Positions 18,234-25,256 are shown, numbered from the stretch's first letter. The stretch: DNA of 64,000 nucleotides from Staphylococcus haemolyticus (GCF_006094395.1 NZ_CP035291.1:930001-994000); one strand, 5' to 3'. Notes: generated from the sequence alone by a model not told the origin. A program made the numbers and translations.

Positions 18234-19115
18234 TTAAATGTTACTGTAAATTAAAATAGGTTTGAAATAATATATTGATTCATTCGGTAACAATTCATTT
18301 AATAATGGTCCTTGTAATGAAACGTCTAATTGTATAACTTCAAACACATTTTCATATTCAAATTTATTGAATTCGATTTTGCTAGCTTTTATTCCGACAA
18401 CGTTTAATTTACTTTGAGCATAAAAGTATTTTAGCTCTTTAAATGGCACGTTTAAATTTTCTTTGTAAAGTGAACCGATTAAAGATTGTTTGTCGTGATC
18501 GAGTATTATTTTATAATCTCCAGGAACCAATTTATCTATAATCGCGCTCATTTTTTCTAAGGGTTTCAAATCTTTTTTCATACCTGTGAATTCTTCTCGG
18601 GTGTTTTTATCGATACCAATAAAACTTGATGTTTCAGATTTTATATAAATATCCATTAATTGTTCTAAAAACTTGAAATGATTGCCATCCAATTCAGCAA
18701 TTGTTAATTTTTTGTCTGGATATAAAGAAATTTTATCACCTTTACCCATAGCGGTATTTTCAAATATTTCATAAAGATAATCGTGCAATTCAATTTTATA
18801 CAATTCTGATTGAGCTTCACTTTTCGAATCAATAAAATTTAAAGTTTCTCTCAAAGAATTTTTATTGATTTTTAGTTTATAATTAGTACCATCTGAAAAT
18901 GAGCCTTTTGCAATACCCGCACTTATTTCTAAACCAAACTCTCCTGTTGAATTTCCATCAATTTTATCTTTTGATTTTGTGTTAGCAGTGCTTTTACTTT
19001 CGCTCTCTGTACTTGTGTTTTTGTTCATTTGACTGTAAGATAGATTTAAACCTTTTCCGTGTTGACTTAAATAAGAATATATAAATTCTTTGTCGGTATA
19101 TAGATAATGTTTCAA
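18234..19115 (-). CDS. Island protein, possibly DUF6414 family
   Basis: A 293-residue soluble protein. It starts MKHYLYTDKEFIYSYLSQHGKGLNL, has a Ser/Thr/Lys-rich linker (about residues 30-55), a Gly-rich GEFGLEISAGIAKGSFS segment and a long mixed alpha/beta remainder. The opening Y-T-D-x-E-F-x-x-S-Y pattern and length suggest DUF6414, a family of unknown function common in Firmicute accessory regions; I am not certain. No signal peptide, membrane helix or catalytic motif is visible. AAGGAGGA precedes the start. It is divergent from the 67-aa gene, with only 27 bases between starts. Confidence 0.55.
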   Translation of the reverse strand: MKHYLYTDKEFIYSYLSQHGKGLNLSYSQMNKNTSTESESKSTANTKSKDKIDGNSTGEFGLEISAGIAKGSFSDGTNYKLKINKNSLRETLNFIDSKSEAQSELYKIELHDYLYEIFENTAMGKGDKISLYPDKKLTIAELDGNHFKFLEQLMDIYIKSETSSFIGIDKNTREEFTGMKKDLKPLEKMSAIIDKLVPGDYKIILDHDKQSLIGSLYKENLNVPFKELKYFYAQSKLNVVGIKASKIEFNKFEYENVFEVIQLDVSLQGPLLNELLPNESIYYFKPILIYSNI

Positions 19116-19142
19116 TAAGATTCCTCCTTAGGTGGTGATTGT

Positions 19143-19346
19143 ATGTTTAAAACTTTAAAAAAAATGAAAATTAAAGACGATATTGAATTCAAACAATTTT
19201 CAAATGAAGTCGATTATTGTTATCGTAAATTCAGTGAAGAAAATGATAAAAGAATGAAAGACCTCAACAACCAAAGAAAATTAGATAACAAGAATAAACA
19301 GCAATCATCTTTATGGGCAAATGCAATTAAAAATGGTAAATTTTAA
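19143..19346 (+). CDS. Small highly charged protein, 67 aa
   Basis: Unrecognised. The product is Lys-, Asn- and Glu-rich and probably helical, with one Cys (VDYCYRKF). AGGTGGTG lies 5-6 bases before ATG and a strong terminator directly follows the stop, which supports a real gene. Because the divergent gene starts only 27 bases away, its promoter must lie inside the coding start of that neighbour. The two mRNAs would then overlap at their 5' ends. Function unknown. Confidence 0.6.
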   Translation: MFKTLKKMKIKDDIEFKQFSNEVDYCYRKFSEENDKRMKDLNNQRKLDNKNKQQSSLWANAIKNGKF

Positions 19347-19371
19347 CGTCTACTTATGTAGGCGTTTTTTT
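19346..19371 (+). terminator. Terminator of the 67-aa gene
   Basis: ACGTCTAC pairs with GTAGGCGT (G-U pairs) around TTAT and is followed by six T; it begins within the stop codon. Confidence 0.85.
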
Positions 19372-19395
19372 ATACCAAATCGTCCCAGATTGGAG

Positions 19396-19421
19396 GGAAA
19401 AATAGGGCAAGTGAATGCCCT
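19396..19421 (-). terminator. Terminator of the DUF4352 gene
   Basis: On the minus strand GGGCA and TGCCC enclose a short loop and are followed by TATTTTT, just after the stop at 19425. Confidence 0.78.
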
Positions 19422-19424
19422 CAA

Positions 19425-20042
19425 TTATTCTGGTTTAACATCATAAATATAACGTTTGTTAGAAAATGACGTTAAAGGTTGGAACTCTAACTCGATTTTT
19501 TCTGGGTTGCCATTGATTGCAAAACCTTCAGAACCGCTAATTTCTCTATTAGGTGATAATGAATCCATCAATCCGTCAGTGATAGGGTAAGATTTAGCTT
19601 GTTTTCCATCTACATAAACTTTTACATCTCCGCCCACTGGAATTTCTTCTTTAGAGTTGTTTTTAATAGTCATGTCTACTTTTAAGACTTTATCAGCTTG
19701 AACTTCTGCAAATTCATTTCTTTCATCTGTATAAGAAGCACTGTCTAATGTGAATGACACTCCATCTATTTCAGTAGTTTCACCTACAGATTTAATTTTT
19801 GTATCCTTATCTTTGTCAAGCTTACCTTCTTCATTTATTTCTTTATCGACCTCATTCACGAAGGATCCAGTACACGCAGTTACGCCAATAATAATTAATA
19901 TTAATAAAACTAAACAACCACCGCAGCCGAATAGCCAACTTTTTTTACGTTTTTTCTTTTTCTCTTCTTCTTGTTGTTTTTGGTATTCTTGAAATTGTCT
20001 AAATTGTCTTTCTTCTTGTTCGTTATTAAATTTTTCTTCCAT
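19425..20042 (-). CDS. DUF4352 domain membrane-anchored protein
   Basis: A 205-residue protein. A cytoplasmic Gln/Glu/Lys-rich coiled N-terminus (residues 1-35, EEKKKKRKKS) leads into one membrane helix (about 36-58, FGCGGCLVLLILIIIGVTAC). An extracellular domain follows with GETTEIDGVSFTLDSA and DMTIKNNSKEEIPVG, the DUF4352 immunoglobulin-like pattern. The Cys after GVTA looks lipobox-like, but the long charged N-terminus argues for a signal anchor. It has its own terminator, and a decayed gene-end repeat lies about 110 bases upstream. Role unknown; similar proteins are frequent in staphylococcal islands and phages. Confidence 0.7.
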   Translation of the reverse strand: MEEKFNNEQEERQFRQFQEYQKQQEEEKKKKRKKSWLFGCGGCLVLLILIIIGVTACTGSFVNEVDKEINEEGKLDKDKDTKIKSVGETTEIDGVSFTLDSASYTDERNEFAEVQADKVLKVDMTIKNNSKEEIPVGGDVKVYVDGKQAKSYPITDGLMDSLSPNREISGSEGFAINGNPEKIELEFQPLTSFSNKRYIYDVKPE

Positions 20043-20151
20043 GATTTTTCTCCTATATGTAGATTAAGTCTTTATATTCATTTGTATTCTAAGGTGCATT
20101 GTCCATTTGTTTATAGCACCACCGCCTTTAAATATGTAATATTCATATATC

Positions 20152-20202
20152 TTTATATTCAAACACTCGTAAAGACTCAAACGTAATAGCGTATTACCGT
20201 AA
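20152..20202 (-). repeat. Decayed gene-end repeat, copy A
   Basis: On the minus strand it encodes an ITFESLRVFEYKDI-like end, with frame damage further up. It shares a 21-base identical stretch with copy C and lies upstream of the DUF4352 gene. Confidence 0.75.
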
Positions 20203-20203
20203 T

Positions 20204-20227
20204 GAATAAGGGTAAACCTGCTACCCT
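20204..20227 (-). terminator. Terminator of the 54-aa gene
   Basis: On the minus strand GGGTAGCAGGTTTACCC forms a short hairpin followed by TTATTC, 7 bases after the stop. Its T tail is weak. Confidence 0.55.
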
Positions 20228-20233
20228 GGAATA

Positions 20234-20398
20234 TTAATCTTCGTCTTCATCTACTTTGCTCTCAATAATTTTAAGCACCTTTCTTACTTTATAAGATGTG
20301 ATATCTTTAGGTAAAGAATAGGTGAAGCAATTATTTTTATTCGTTTTAACTTCGTAAACAATTTCATTTAATTTTATTTTGCAATTTAAAATTATCAT
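20234..20398 (-). CDS. Small island protein, 54 aa
   Basis: Unrecognised. ATG 20398 has AAGGAGACA just upstream. The product MIILNCKIKLNEIVYEVKTN continues through NNCFTYSLPKDITSYKVRKV and ends in the acidic KVDEDED. The strand-rich start and acidic tail suggest a small soluble protein of phage type. A weak terminator follows, and a partial gene-end repeat (20438-20462, reading LRVFRLYKVY then stop) lies upstream. Confidence 0.6.
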   Translation of the reverse strand: MIILNCKIKLNEIVYEVKTNKNNCFTYSLPKDITSYKVRKVLKIIESKVDEDED

Positions 20399-20464
20399 CC
20401 ATTGTCTCCTTAAAATAGATAAATTTAATACACCTTATATAACCTAAATACTCGCAATGAAATA

Positions 20465-20803
20465 TTAATATCCGTTTTCTTCATACGCTTCATCAACAAG
20501 TGCGTTATATTCTTTAAGCAAAGTGTTATATTTAGACTGAGAAACACTATTTGATACTTTTGATTTACTTTCTGGTTTGTTTATCATAGTATTATAATCA
20601 TCTACTAACGCGTTATATTGTTGAGCGGTATACGTACGGCTTTGTTTTTTACTAGATTGATTTTCTGATTTAGCATCTGAGTCCTTATTTCTCTTCGGAG
20701 CGTTTGACTTCTTATTATCATTTTTAATCGAGTTATCCCCGACTTGTCCACATGCGCCTAATATTAATAAACTTGAGAAAATTAAAAACAAAACCCTTTT
20801 CAT
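20465..20803 (-). CDS. Small lipoprotein, 112 aa
   Basis: A signal peptide with lipobox LILGAC (Cys18) predicts export and lipid attachment. A Lys/Asn/Asp/Ser-rich linker follows, then a near-duplicated helix: QYNALVDDYNTMI and KYNTLLKEYNALVDEAY. These internal repeats share an Y-N-x-L-x-x-x-Y-N pattern, so a small helical hairpin is likely. No known family recognised. Decayed repeats B and C flank it. Confidence 0.72.
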   Translation of the reverse strand: MKRVLFLIFSSLLILGACGQVGDNSIKNDNKKSNAPKRNKDSDAKSENQSSKKQSRTYTAQQYNALVDDYNTMINKPESKSKVSNSVSQSKYNTLLKEYNALVDEAYEENGY

Positions 20804-20818
20804 TCTAAATTTCTCCCT

Positions 20819-21030
20819 TTATTTAATATTTTTATATTCAAACACTCGTAACGGTTCAAACTGAATAACATATTTACCATACCGAGTGGAATAATCATAT
20901 TTTTGAGCTTCTTCTTTGGAACGTCATTTAAATCGTTATAGTTCAAACTTATATTACTAGTGTGTTGACTATGTTGATTAGAAGCATTTGTTGCTTCTGG
21001 TTCTGTTTCTACTTCTGAATTTTCATTTCT
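20819..21030 (-). pseudogene. Frameshifted 3' remnant of an island gene (contains repeat copy C)
   Basis: Reading the minus strand from about 21030, one frame gives EVETEPEATNASNQ, HTSNISLNYNDLNDVP. After a frame change it continues KEEAQKYDYSTRYGKYVIQF and EPLRVFEYKNIK, stopping at 20819-20821. No start codon or signal is seen. It is the longest surviving copy of the gene whose 3' end recurs at 20152, 20438 and 21766. The Asn/Gln/Ser-rich front looks like a lipoprotein linker. Confidence 0.7.
20831..20882 (-). repeat. Decayed gene-end repeat, copy C
   Basis: Encodes RYGKYVIQFEPLRVFEYKN on the minus strand. Closely matches copies A (20152-20202) and D (21766-21816) at the nucleotide level. 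Confidence 0.8.
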
Positions 21031-21077
21031 CTTTTATCCCACCATTGGTATAGTAAAATAATTAATTTGTGTAAATG

Positions 21078-21239
21078 TTATTTTAGCTCTTTTTCAATCT
21101 TTTCTCCCTTAACTCTACCTTTATCATCTACTTCAGTTTTAGGATCTTTCCTTTTCTTTGCGCTCTCTTCTACATCTTTAGTGCCACATGCTCCTAAAAT
21201 TAATGTGCTTGCGAAAATTAATGCTAAGAATTTTTTCAT
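21078..21239 (-). CDS. Very small lipoprotein, 53 aa
   Basis: ATG 21239 with AAAGGGGAT about 9 bases upstream. A signal peptide with lipobox LILGAC (Cys18) leads to a 35-residue mature part, almost all charged (KDVEESAKKRKDPKTEVDD). The signal sequence resembles that of the 112-aa lipoprotein at 20465, suggesting a shared origin. It begins 58 bases after the Spo0M-like gene and may be co-transcribed with it. Confidence 0.68.
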   Translation of the reverse strand: MKKFLALIFASTLILGACGTKDVEESAKKRKDPKTEVDDKGRVKGEKIEKELK

Positions 21240-21297
21240 AATATATATCCCCTTTGGTTTGTTTTTAATAATAAGATTTTATAAAAACATCAATTTC

Positions 21298-21699
21298 TTA
21301 TTTGAAAACAATTTTATCTTCATCATAAGCATCAACTGAATAACCTACATATGCATGTGTTTTTAATATTAAATGTTTTGGTTCGCTTTTAAATTCATAT
21401 TCATAAATATTAAATTTGAATTCTTCTGTTATTGTTTGGTGTTCTTTTAATTCAACATTTGTGTGTAATGTAAATGTTTGTAATTCATTTTCTAAAACAG
21501 GAAATTGACTATTTTTATCAGGATTTTCATATCTTTCTACTAAAGTTAATGAAATTTTGTTAATAGTTTGAGCAGAACTACCACCCTCTATTCTTACAAT
21601 TCCTTCCAAAGTATCATTACTATGAATACTTTTGTTTTTTACTAAAGTTTCAACCTTCACAGAGTTTATTCCAATAGAAGCAAGAATGTTTTCAAACAT
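21298..21699 (-). CDS. Spo0M-like arrestin-fold protein, short form
   Basis: A 133-residue protein resembling the N-terminal half of Spo0M. It starts MFENILASIGINSVKVET, then TLEGIVRIEGGSSAQTINKI, then TEEFKFNIYEYEF. Spo0M proteins are about twice as long, so this is either a single-domain variant or a truncated gene. Staphylococci do not sporulate; family members there are of unknown role. A Shine-Dalgarno-like GAAAGGA precedes the start. Repeat copy D lies about 70 bases upstream. Confidence 0.6.
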   Translation of the reverse strand: MFENILASIGINSVKVETLVKNKSIHSNDTLEGIVRIEGGSSAQTINKISLTLVERYENPDKNSQFPVLENELQTFTLHTNVELKEHQTITEEFKFNIYEYEFKSEPKHLILKTHAYVGYSVDAYDEDKIVFK

Positions 21700-21765
21700 A
21701 GAATCAAATCCTTTCTGATTAAATATTTTAATTAAACAATTACCATAACACTAATCCACTCTATG

Positions 21766-21816
21766 CAATTTAAAAACTCTCAATGGCTCAAACTGAATAA
21801 CGTATTTGCCATATCG
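21766..21816 (-). repeat. Decayed gene-end repeat, copy D
   Basis: Encodes YGKYVIQFEPLRVFKLHRVD then stop on the minus strand; the nucleotide core CTCAAACTGAATAACGTATT is near-identical to copy C. Confidence 0.78.
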
Positions 21817-22414
21817 AATATATAAATAATTCTATCATTTTACTAATTTAAAATGTATAACGTATATAAAATATTAAGTTATTAATTATTTTAAGACGCT
21901 GATAGAAGCTCTGTGTTGCATTGAGAAATGCAAAGACGGATAACTTAATCACAAAAGGTTTAGTATAGTGAATGCATATAACTAAATTATTCAAATATAG
22001 ATAAATATTTACAATTTAAAGAATGATGAAAACTTTTAACTAACATCAGATATAAGTCAGTTAGTCCAAGACAAAATATACATAACAATCTTTCATTGAT
22101 CGGTACACCTTAAAAAGGATATATTGATACTAAAGAAGTTAAATATGCATATCCACATTCTGAAAGAGTAACAAATGTTAAAGTAGATAACATACATATG
22201 ATTTAATAGTTTCTGACGGTGCAAATTATGTATTTGTTGGTAAAACAACTGTGGTAGTTAAGGGCAGCGACATCTTTTACTTAGAGTTTATGTCATGACA
22301 TAATTATGACATAACGGATTGGAAAAACTAAAAAATATGGTATAATAAAATTACGGAAACGGCTTTAAATAGGGATTGTTAAGAGTTATTTTATAGTATT
22401 TTTAGGTGTACTTA
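21817..22414. other. About 600 bases of decayed sequence before attR
   Basis: No intact gene. A GAGA-loop hairpin (TTGCATT/AATGCAA, 21916-21933) and a decayed plus-strand coding remnant at 22111-22314 are present. A TATAAT at 22340-22345 could be a promoter reading out through attR. Confidence 0.55.
22111..22314 (+). pseudogene. Remnant of an unidentified plus-strand gene
   Basis: The segment reads KGYIDTKEVKYAYPHSERVT, NVKVDNIHMI, two stops, then in a shifted frame VSDGANYVFVGKTTVVVKGS and DIFYLEFMS. Protein-like composition over about 65 codons, interrupted by stops and a frame change and lacking a start, indicates a dead gene. Family not recognised. Confidence 0.5.
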
Positions 22415-22430
22415 ATGCCAGGCATGATGT
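22415..22430 (+). repeat. Right attachment repeat (attR)
   Basis: Exact copy of 14225-14240. It continues AAGTCATAC and then the orphaned groEL terminator, so this side carries the original groEL 3' junction with a TAA stop. Confidence 0.9.
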
Positions 22431-22463
22431 AAGTCATACAAACTTAACTAAATTAATTAATTT

Positions 22464-22508
22464 AGACGCTTTTCGAAAAATAATCACATTCGAAAAGCGT
22501 CTTTTTTA
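22464..22508 (+). terminator. Original groESL terminator, displaced by the island
   Basis: AGACGCTTTTCGAA pairs with TTCGAAAAGCGTCT (14 bp, perfect) and is followed by TTTTTT. It lies 33 bases after the groEL-end repeat and has no other upstream gene. Confidence 0.9.
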
Positions 22509-22597
22509 ATGGGAAATCTTAATATAAATGTTTATTTAAACTGAGTAAATGTGCATTACAATATATAATAAATATATAAATGCTAGGCGGTGATAAC

Positions 22598-23110
22598 ATG
22601 CAGACTTATTCAAATAAAGATGATTTAATATTTGAAATTAGTAAGAGGGCTGAACTTTTTATTAATGAATTTAGTGATGTATCAGAATCAGATAAGGATG
22701 TATATAAAATTGGTGTCAATAGAACACCTGCACAGATGATCGCATACCAGCTTGGATGGTTAAATTTAATTCAATCGTGGGAGAATGATAATAAAAATAA
22801 TATACCAGTTGTAACTCCCAGTCCTGACTATAAGTGGAATAATTTAGGAGGATTATATCAAGAATTTTATAAAACTTACTCAAATTACACATTAGAACAA
22901 CTTATTAATCAGTTCAATAAGGAAGTAGATAGCATTATTGATTTAATTAAAAGTTTAGATAATGAAACATTATTTGAGAGTGGAAAAAGGCAATGAGCTT
23001 CATCAACGCCTTCCAAATGGCCAGTTTGGAAATAGATTCACATTAACACCGTAGCACCATTTAAGTCATTTAGAACTAAAATTAGAAAATGGAAGAAAAC
23101 AGAAATATAA
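22598..23110 (+). pseudogene. ClbS/DfsB-family (DUF1706) gene with two nonsense mutations
   Basis: ATG 22598 follows GGCGGTGA. The frame encodes a typical ClbS/DfsB four-helix protein (RTPAQMIAYQLGWLNLIQSW), but stops at TGA 22994-22996. Read on in the same frame it continues ASSTPSKWPVWK, a TAG, then IHINTVAPFKSFRTKIRKWK, ending at 23110. That gives about 170 codons, the normal family length. Both stops sit where the family has Trp, so each is a single G-to-A change from TGG. No frameshift. A 133-residue truncated product could still be made but would lack the conserved C-terminal part. Confidence 0.85.
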
Positions 23111-23165
23111 AGATAACTTAACTTTCGAAAGATTATAACAATATGAAAAACCATATTATCTAAAA

Positions 23166-23206
23166 ATAAAAACGAGTCTAGGAATTATATCCAAGACTCG
23201 TCTTTT
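23166..23206. terminator. Bidirectional hairpin terminator
   Basis: AACGAGTCT and AGACTCGT arms with flanking A and T runs lie between the pseudogene and the small minus-strand gene. Confidence 0.8.
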
Positions 23207-23230
23207 AATTAAGAACTATAATCCGAAAAT

Positions 23231-23401
23231 TTATAATAAATCTAATAACCATGCTCCAAATAAGATAAATAGAATGAGTAATCCTATGAACAAATATAAA
23301 TTTTTGGATACATGTCCTTTCGAAGTAAAAGCGTAAAGATACAAATAATACGAAGTGGAGATTAATGTAATAATAAGCAATATTGAAAAAATAATTACCA
23401 T
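23231..23401 (-). CDS. Small two-helix membrane protein, 56 aa
   Basis: Translated by hand from ATG 23401. Hydrophobic helix 1 (IIFSILLIITLISTSYYLYL), a short polar loop (FTSKGHVSKN) and helix 2 (LFIGLLILFILFGAWLLDLL). The ribosome site is weak (CTGTGATCT). A good terminator lies after the stop. No known family recognised; the clean frame and helix pattern are the main support. Confidence 0.5.
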   Translation of the reverse strand: MVIIFSILLIITLISTSYYLYLYAFTSKGHVSKNLYLFIGLLILFILFGAWLLDLL

Positions 23402-23508
23402 TTAGATCACAGCTTTCGAGTTATTTTTAATTTCGATAGAATGAATAAATCGAATATAAATACTTCTTCAATGTCATCCTAATTACTCTTTTTATTTATA
23501 TCAATCGC

Positions 23509-24795
23509 TTACTTTAAATCATCGATTGCTTTTGCGATTGATTCAAAAACATGTGGAATGTCATCTTTTTCAATGCAACTAAAAGCAATACGGATATCTG
23601 AGTCATTTAACGCTATAATACCGATTGAATATTCGTTAATTAAATGGGTACGTAGTTCTTCAGGATTTACGCCATTGACTTTGACTGCCATGAAATAACC
23701 AGAATTAAAATCATAGGCTTGCCAATGATTTTTATATTTATCGTCATAAACAACAGATTTTGTAACTTCATATCTTTCTTGTAATGTATCTATATTTTGT
23801 TGAATTTCTTTATCAAATTCATCATGATTTTCTAAAACGTATTTAATAGCACTTTGAGAAGGCATTGGTCCACTTGAAATATTACTTCTTATTAAACCTT
23901 TAACTTTCGCTTCTAACACTTCTTTAGCAACATTATTATTTAATCCAAATGTAAGGAAACCAACACGTAGCCCCCACGCAAAGAATTCTTTAGTAGCACC
24001 ATCTAAACGAATTGGTAAAATATTGCTTGATTCAATTTGATTTAGTGCAGTAAAAATAGACTGACGATAAACATCTTCATAGAATAAACCATAATATGCA
24101 TCGTCTACTACAGCTATAACTTTTGTTCCTTTTTCAGCTAGTGAACGAACCGCTGAAACTATAGTTGTAACTTCATCGTTGTTCGGTGTATAGCCGGTAG
24201 GATTGTTTGGATAATTTAAAATTAAAATGACTTTGTCTTGATTGAAATTTTCTAAAGTAGTAACTAAATCATTTGTTGTGTAATGTCCTTCTTGGTTAAA
24301 GATTGAATATGTCTCAATATTTGCAGAATGACGTGTTTCATAAATTAGTTTGTAGTTACCCCAATTATGTGTTGGTACTAAAACAGTATCTCCACTCTCT
24401 ACAAATAAATCAGCTATTAAAGATAACCCGTGAGTTAACGCATTAGTGACAATAGGTCTAGTAATTGTCTCTTTCGATAAATCAGGGTTTTCTTTTAGCA
24501 TTTTGTCTTGCCATAAATCCCTTAAAGCTTCTAATCCTTGAGGTGGGGCGTATGGAAAGACTTCATCTGGAGATAAATGATTATAGACATCAAATAAAGT
24601 ATCAGCATACATTTTCCCGTTTTTATTAGTAGCCATTCCAATTGTAGCGTTATATTTAGTTTTTTTAGCATCAGCAGATTGAGATAAAATGCCTTTTGGA
24701 TAATACATTGATTGACCTAGATTTGATAACATACTTAATATTTCTGGACAATGATCAACAAGTTGATTATTTAAATTTTGTGCTAATGGGTTCAT
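23509..24795 (-). CDS. PLP-dependent aminotransferase class I/II
   Basis: A 428-residue fold-type I aminotransferase. Motifs include YAPPQGLEALRDLW, THNWGNYK, LILNYPNNPTGYTP (conserved Asn-Pro), VVDDAYYGLF (Asp-x-Ala-Tyr) and the PLP lysine in RLDGATKEFFAWGLRVGF near residue 260. The downstream Arg of RIAFSCI binds the substrate carboxylate. The amino-acid substrate cannot be read from the sequence. It is monocistronic on the minus strand; orthologues sit next to the pmt region in other staphylococci as far as I recall. Confidence 0.86.
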   Translation of the reverse strand: MNPLAQNLNNQLVDHCPEILSMLSNLGQSMYYPKGILSQSADAKKTKYNATIGMATNKNGKMYADTLFDVYNHLSPDEVFPYAPPQGLEALRDLWQDKMLKENPDLSKETITRPIVTNALTHGLSLIADLFVESGDTVLVPTHNWGNYKLIYETRHSANIETYSIFNQEGHYTTNDLVTTLENFNQDKVILILNYPNNPTGYTPNNDEVTTIVSAVRSLAEKGTKVIAVVDDAYYGLFYEDVYRQSIFTALNQIESSNILPIRLDGATKEFFAWGLRVGFLTFGLNNNVAKEVLEAKVKGLIRSNISSGPMPSQSAIKYVLENHDEFDKEIQQNIDTLQERYEVTKSVVYDDKYKNHWQAYDFNSGYFMAVKVNGVNPEELRTHLINEYSIGIIALNDSDIRIAFSCIEKDDIPHVFESIAKAIDDLK

Positions 24796-24907
24796 TTATT
24801 TAACCTCACTTTATTTTAGTGTTTAATAATATATTATCTTTAAATGCCTTAAAGATAAAGTGTTCCTATAATGATTACAAAGAATTGCTAATTAGGTTTA
24901 TAAAAAG

Positions 24908-24937
24908 CGAACGTTTGTTCGTTTTTTATGTTAGAAT
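24908..24937 (+). promoter_or_regulatory. LexA (SOS) box overlapping the toxin promoter
   Basis: CGAACGTTTGTTCG (24908-24921) is an exact match to the Gram-positive LexA consensus CGAAC-N4-GTTCG. An extended -10, TGTTAGAAT (24929-24937), starts 8 bases later, so the box covers the -35 position. This geometry is typical of LexA repression. The next plus-strand gene is the 31-aa peptide at 24989. Confidence 0.85.
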
Positions 24938-24988
24938 AATGTCAGGTCATCATAAGATATGACACTTTTCATTTGGAGGTGTAGTGTA

Positions 24989-25084
24989 ATGTCGTGGCTA
25001 TTAGATGGTATGGTGACATTAATTTCGGGTGGTATACTCGTTATATTTCGTGTTTGGTTAGAATCTAAGTGGAAAGATAAATAG
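24989..25084 (+). CDS. Candidate type I toxin, Fst/PepA1-like membrane peptide (31 aa)
   Basis: A hand-read frame from ATG 24989 with GGAGG 9-10 bases upstream. MSWLLDGMVTLISGGILVIF is followed by RVWLESKWKDK: one membrane helix and a basic tail. The ISG-x5-F-x2-WL pattern aligns with S. aureus PepA1 (SprA1 toxin; VISGCAIAFFSYWL) and the Fst family. These peptides insert in the membrane and are silenced by an antisense RNA. Here a strong opposing promoter (25160-25187) and a shared 3' hairpin provide the antisense side. The promoter overlaps a perfect LexA box, so induction by DNA damage is predicted. Confidence 0.75.
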   Translation: MSWLLDGMVTLISGGILVIFRVWLESKWKDK

Positions 25085-25099
25085 ATGACCATACACAAA

Positions 25100-25131
25100 A
25101 ACCCCTAACTTGCCGTCACAAGTTAGGGGTT
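25100..25131 (-). terminator. Shared 3' hairpin of toxin mRNA and antisense RNA
   Basis: AACCCCTAACTTG pairs perfectly with CAAGTTAGGGGTT (13 bp). On the minus strand it is followed by five T; on the plus strand the tail is poor in T. Convergent RNAs sharing a terminator are typical of par/Fst loci. Confidence 0.85.
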
Positions 25132-25159
25132 GTGTAATGTAATTCGTGGATACAATTAA

Positions 25160-25187
25160 ATTGTAACACATGGATTAATATTTTCAA
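25160..25187 (-). promoter_or_regulatory. Antisense (antitoxin RNA) promoter
   Basis: On the minus strand TTGAAA, 16 bases, TACAAT with an extended TG (TGTTACAAT). The start would be near 25153, and the RNA would run into the 25100-25131 hairpin, overlapping the 3' end of the toxin mRNA. No minus-strand gene lies downstream, so an RNA product is implied. Confidence 0.72.
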
Positions 25188-25256
25188 TTTTAAATGTATT
25201 TAGTAAGCAAATTTATAATTTTAATTTGTTATAATACATGTATTGAGGTGTTGATT

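Noticed and set aside
19750..20186. Plus-strand frames opposite the DUF4352 gene
   Set aside because: Low-complexity Ser/Phe products mirroring the Lys/Glu-rich coding strand; no ribosome site.
21067..21339. Plus-strand 90-codon frame
   Set aside because: Opposite strand of the 53-aa lipoprotein, which has a lipobox and a ribosome site.
14311..22414. Classification as a complete SaPI or prophage
   Set aside because: No replication, packaging, terminase, capsid-interference, excisionase or phage-type repressor gene was recognised; only the integrase and attachment repeats support mobility.
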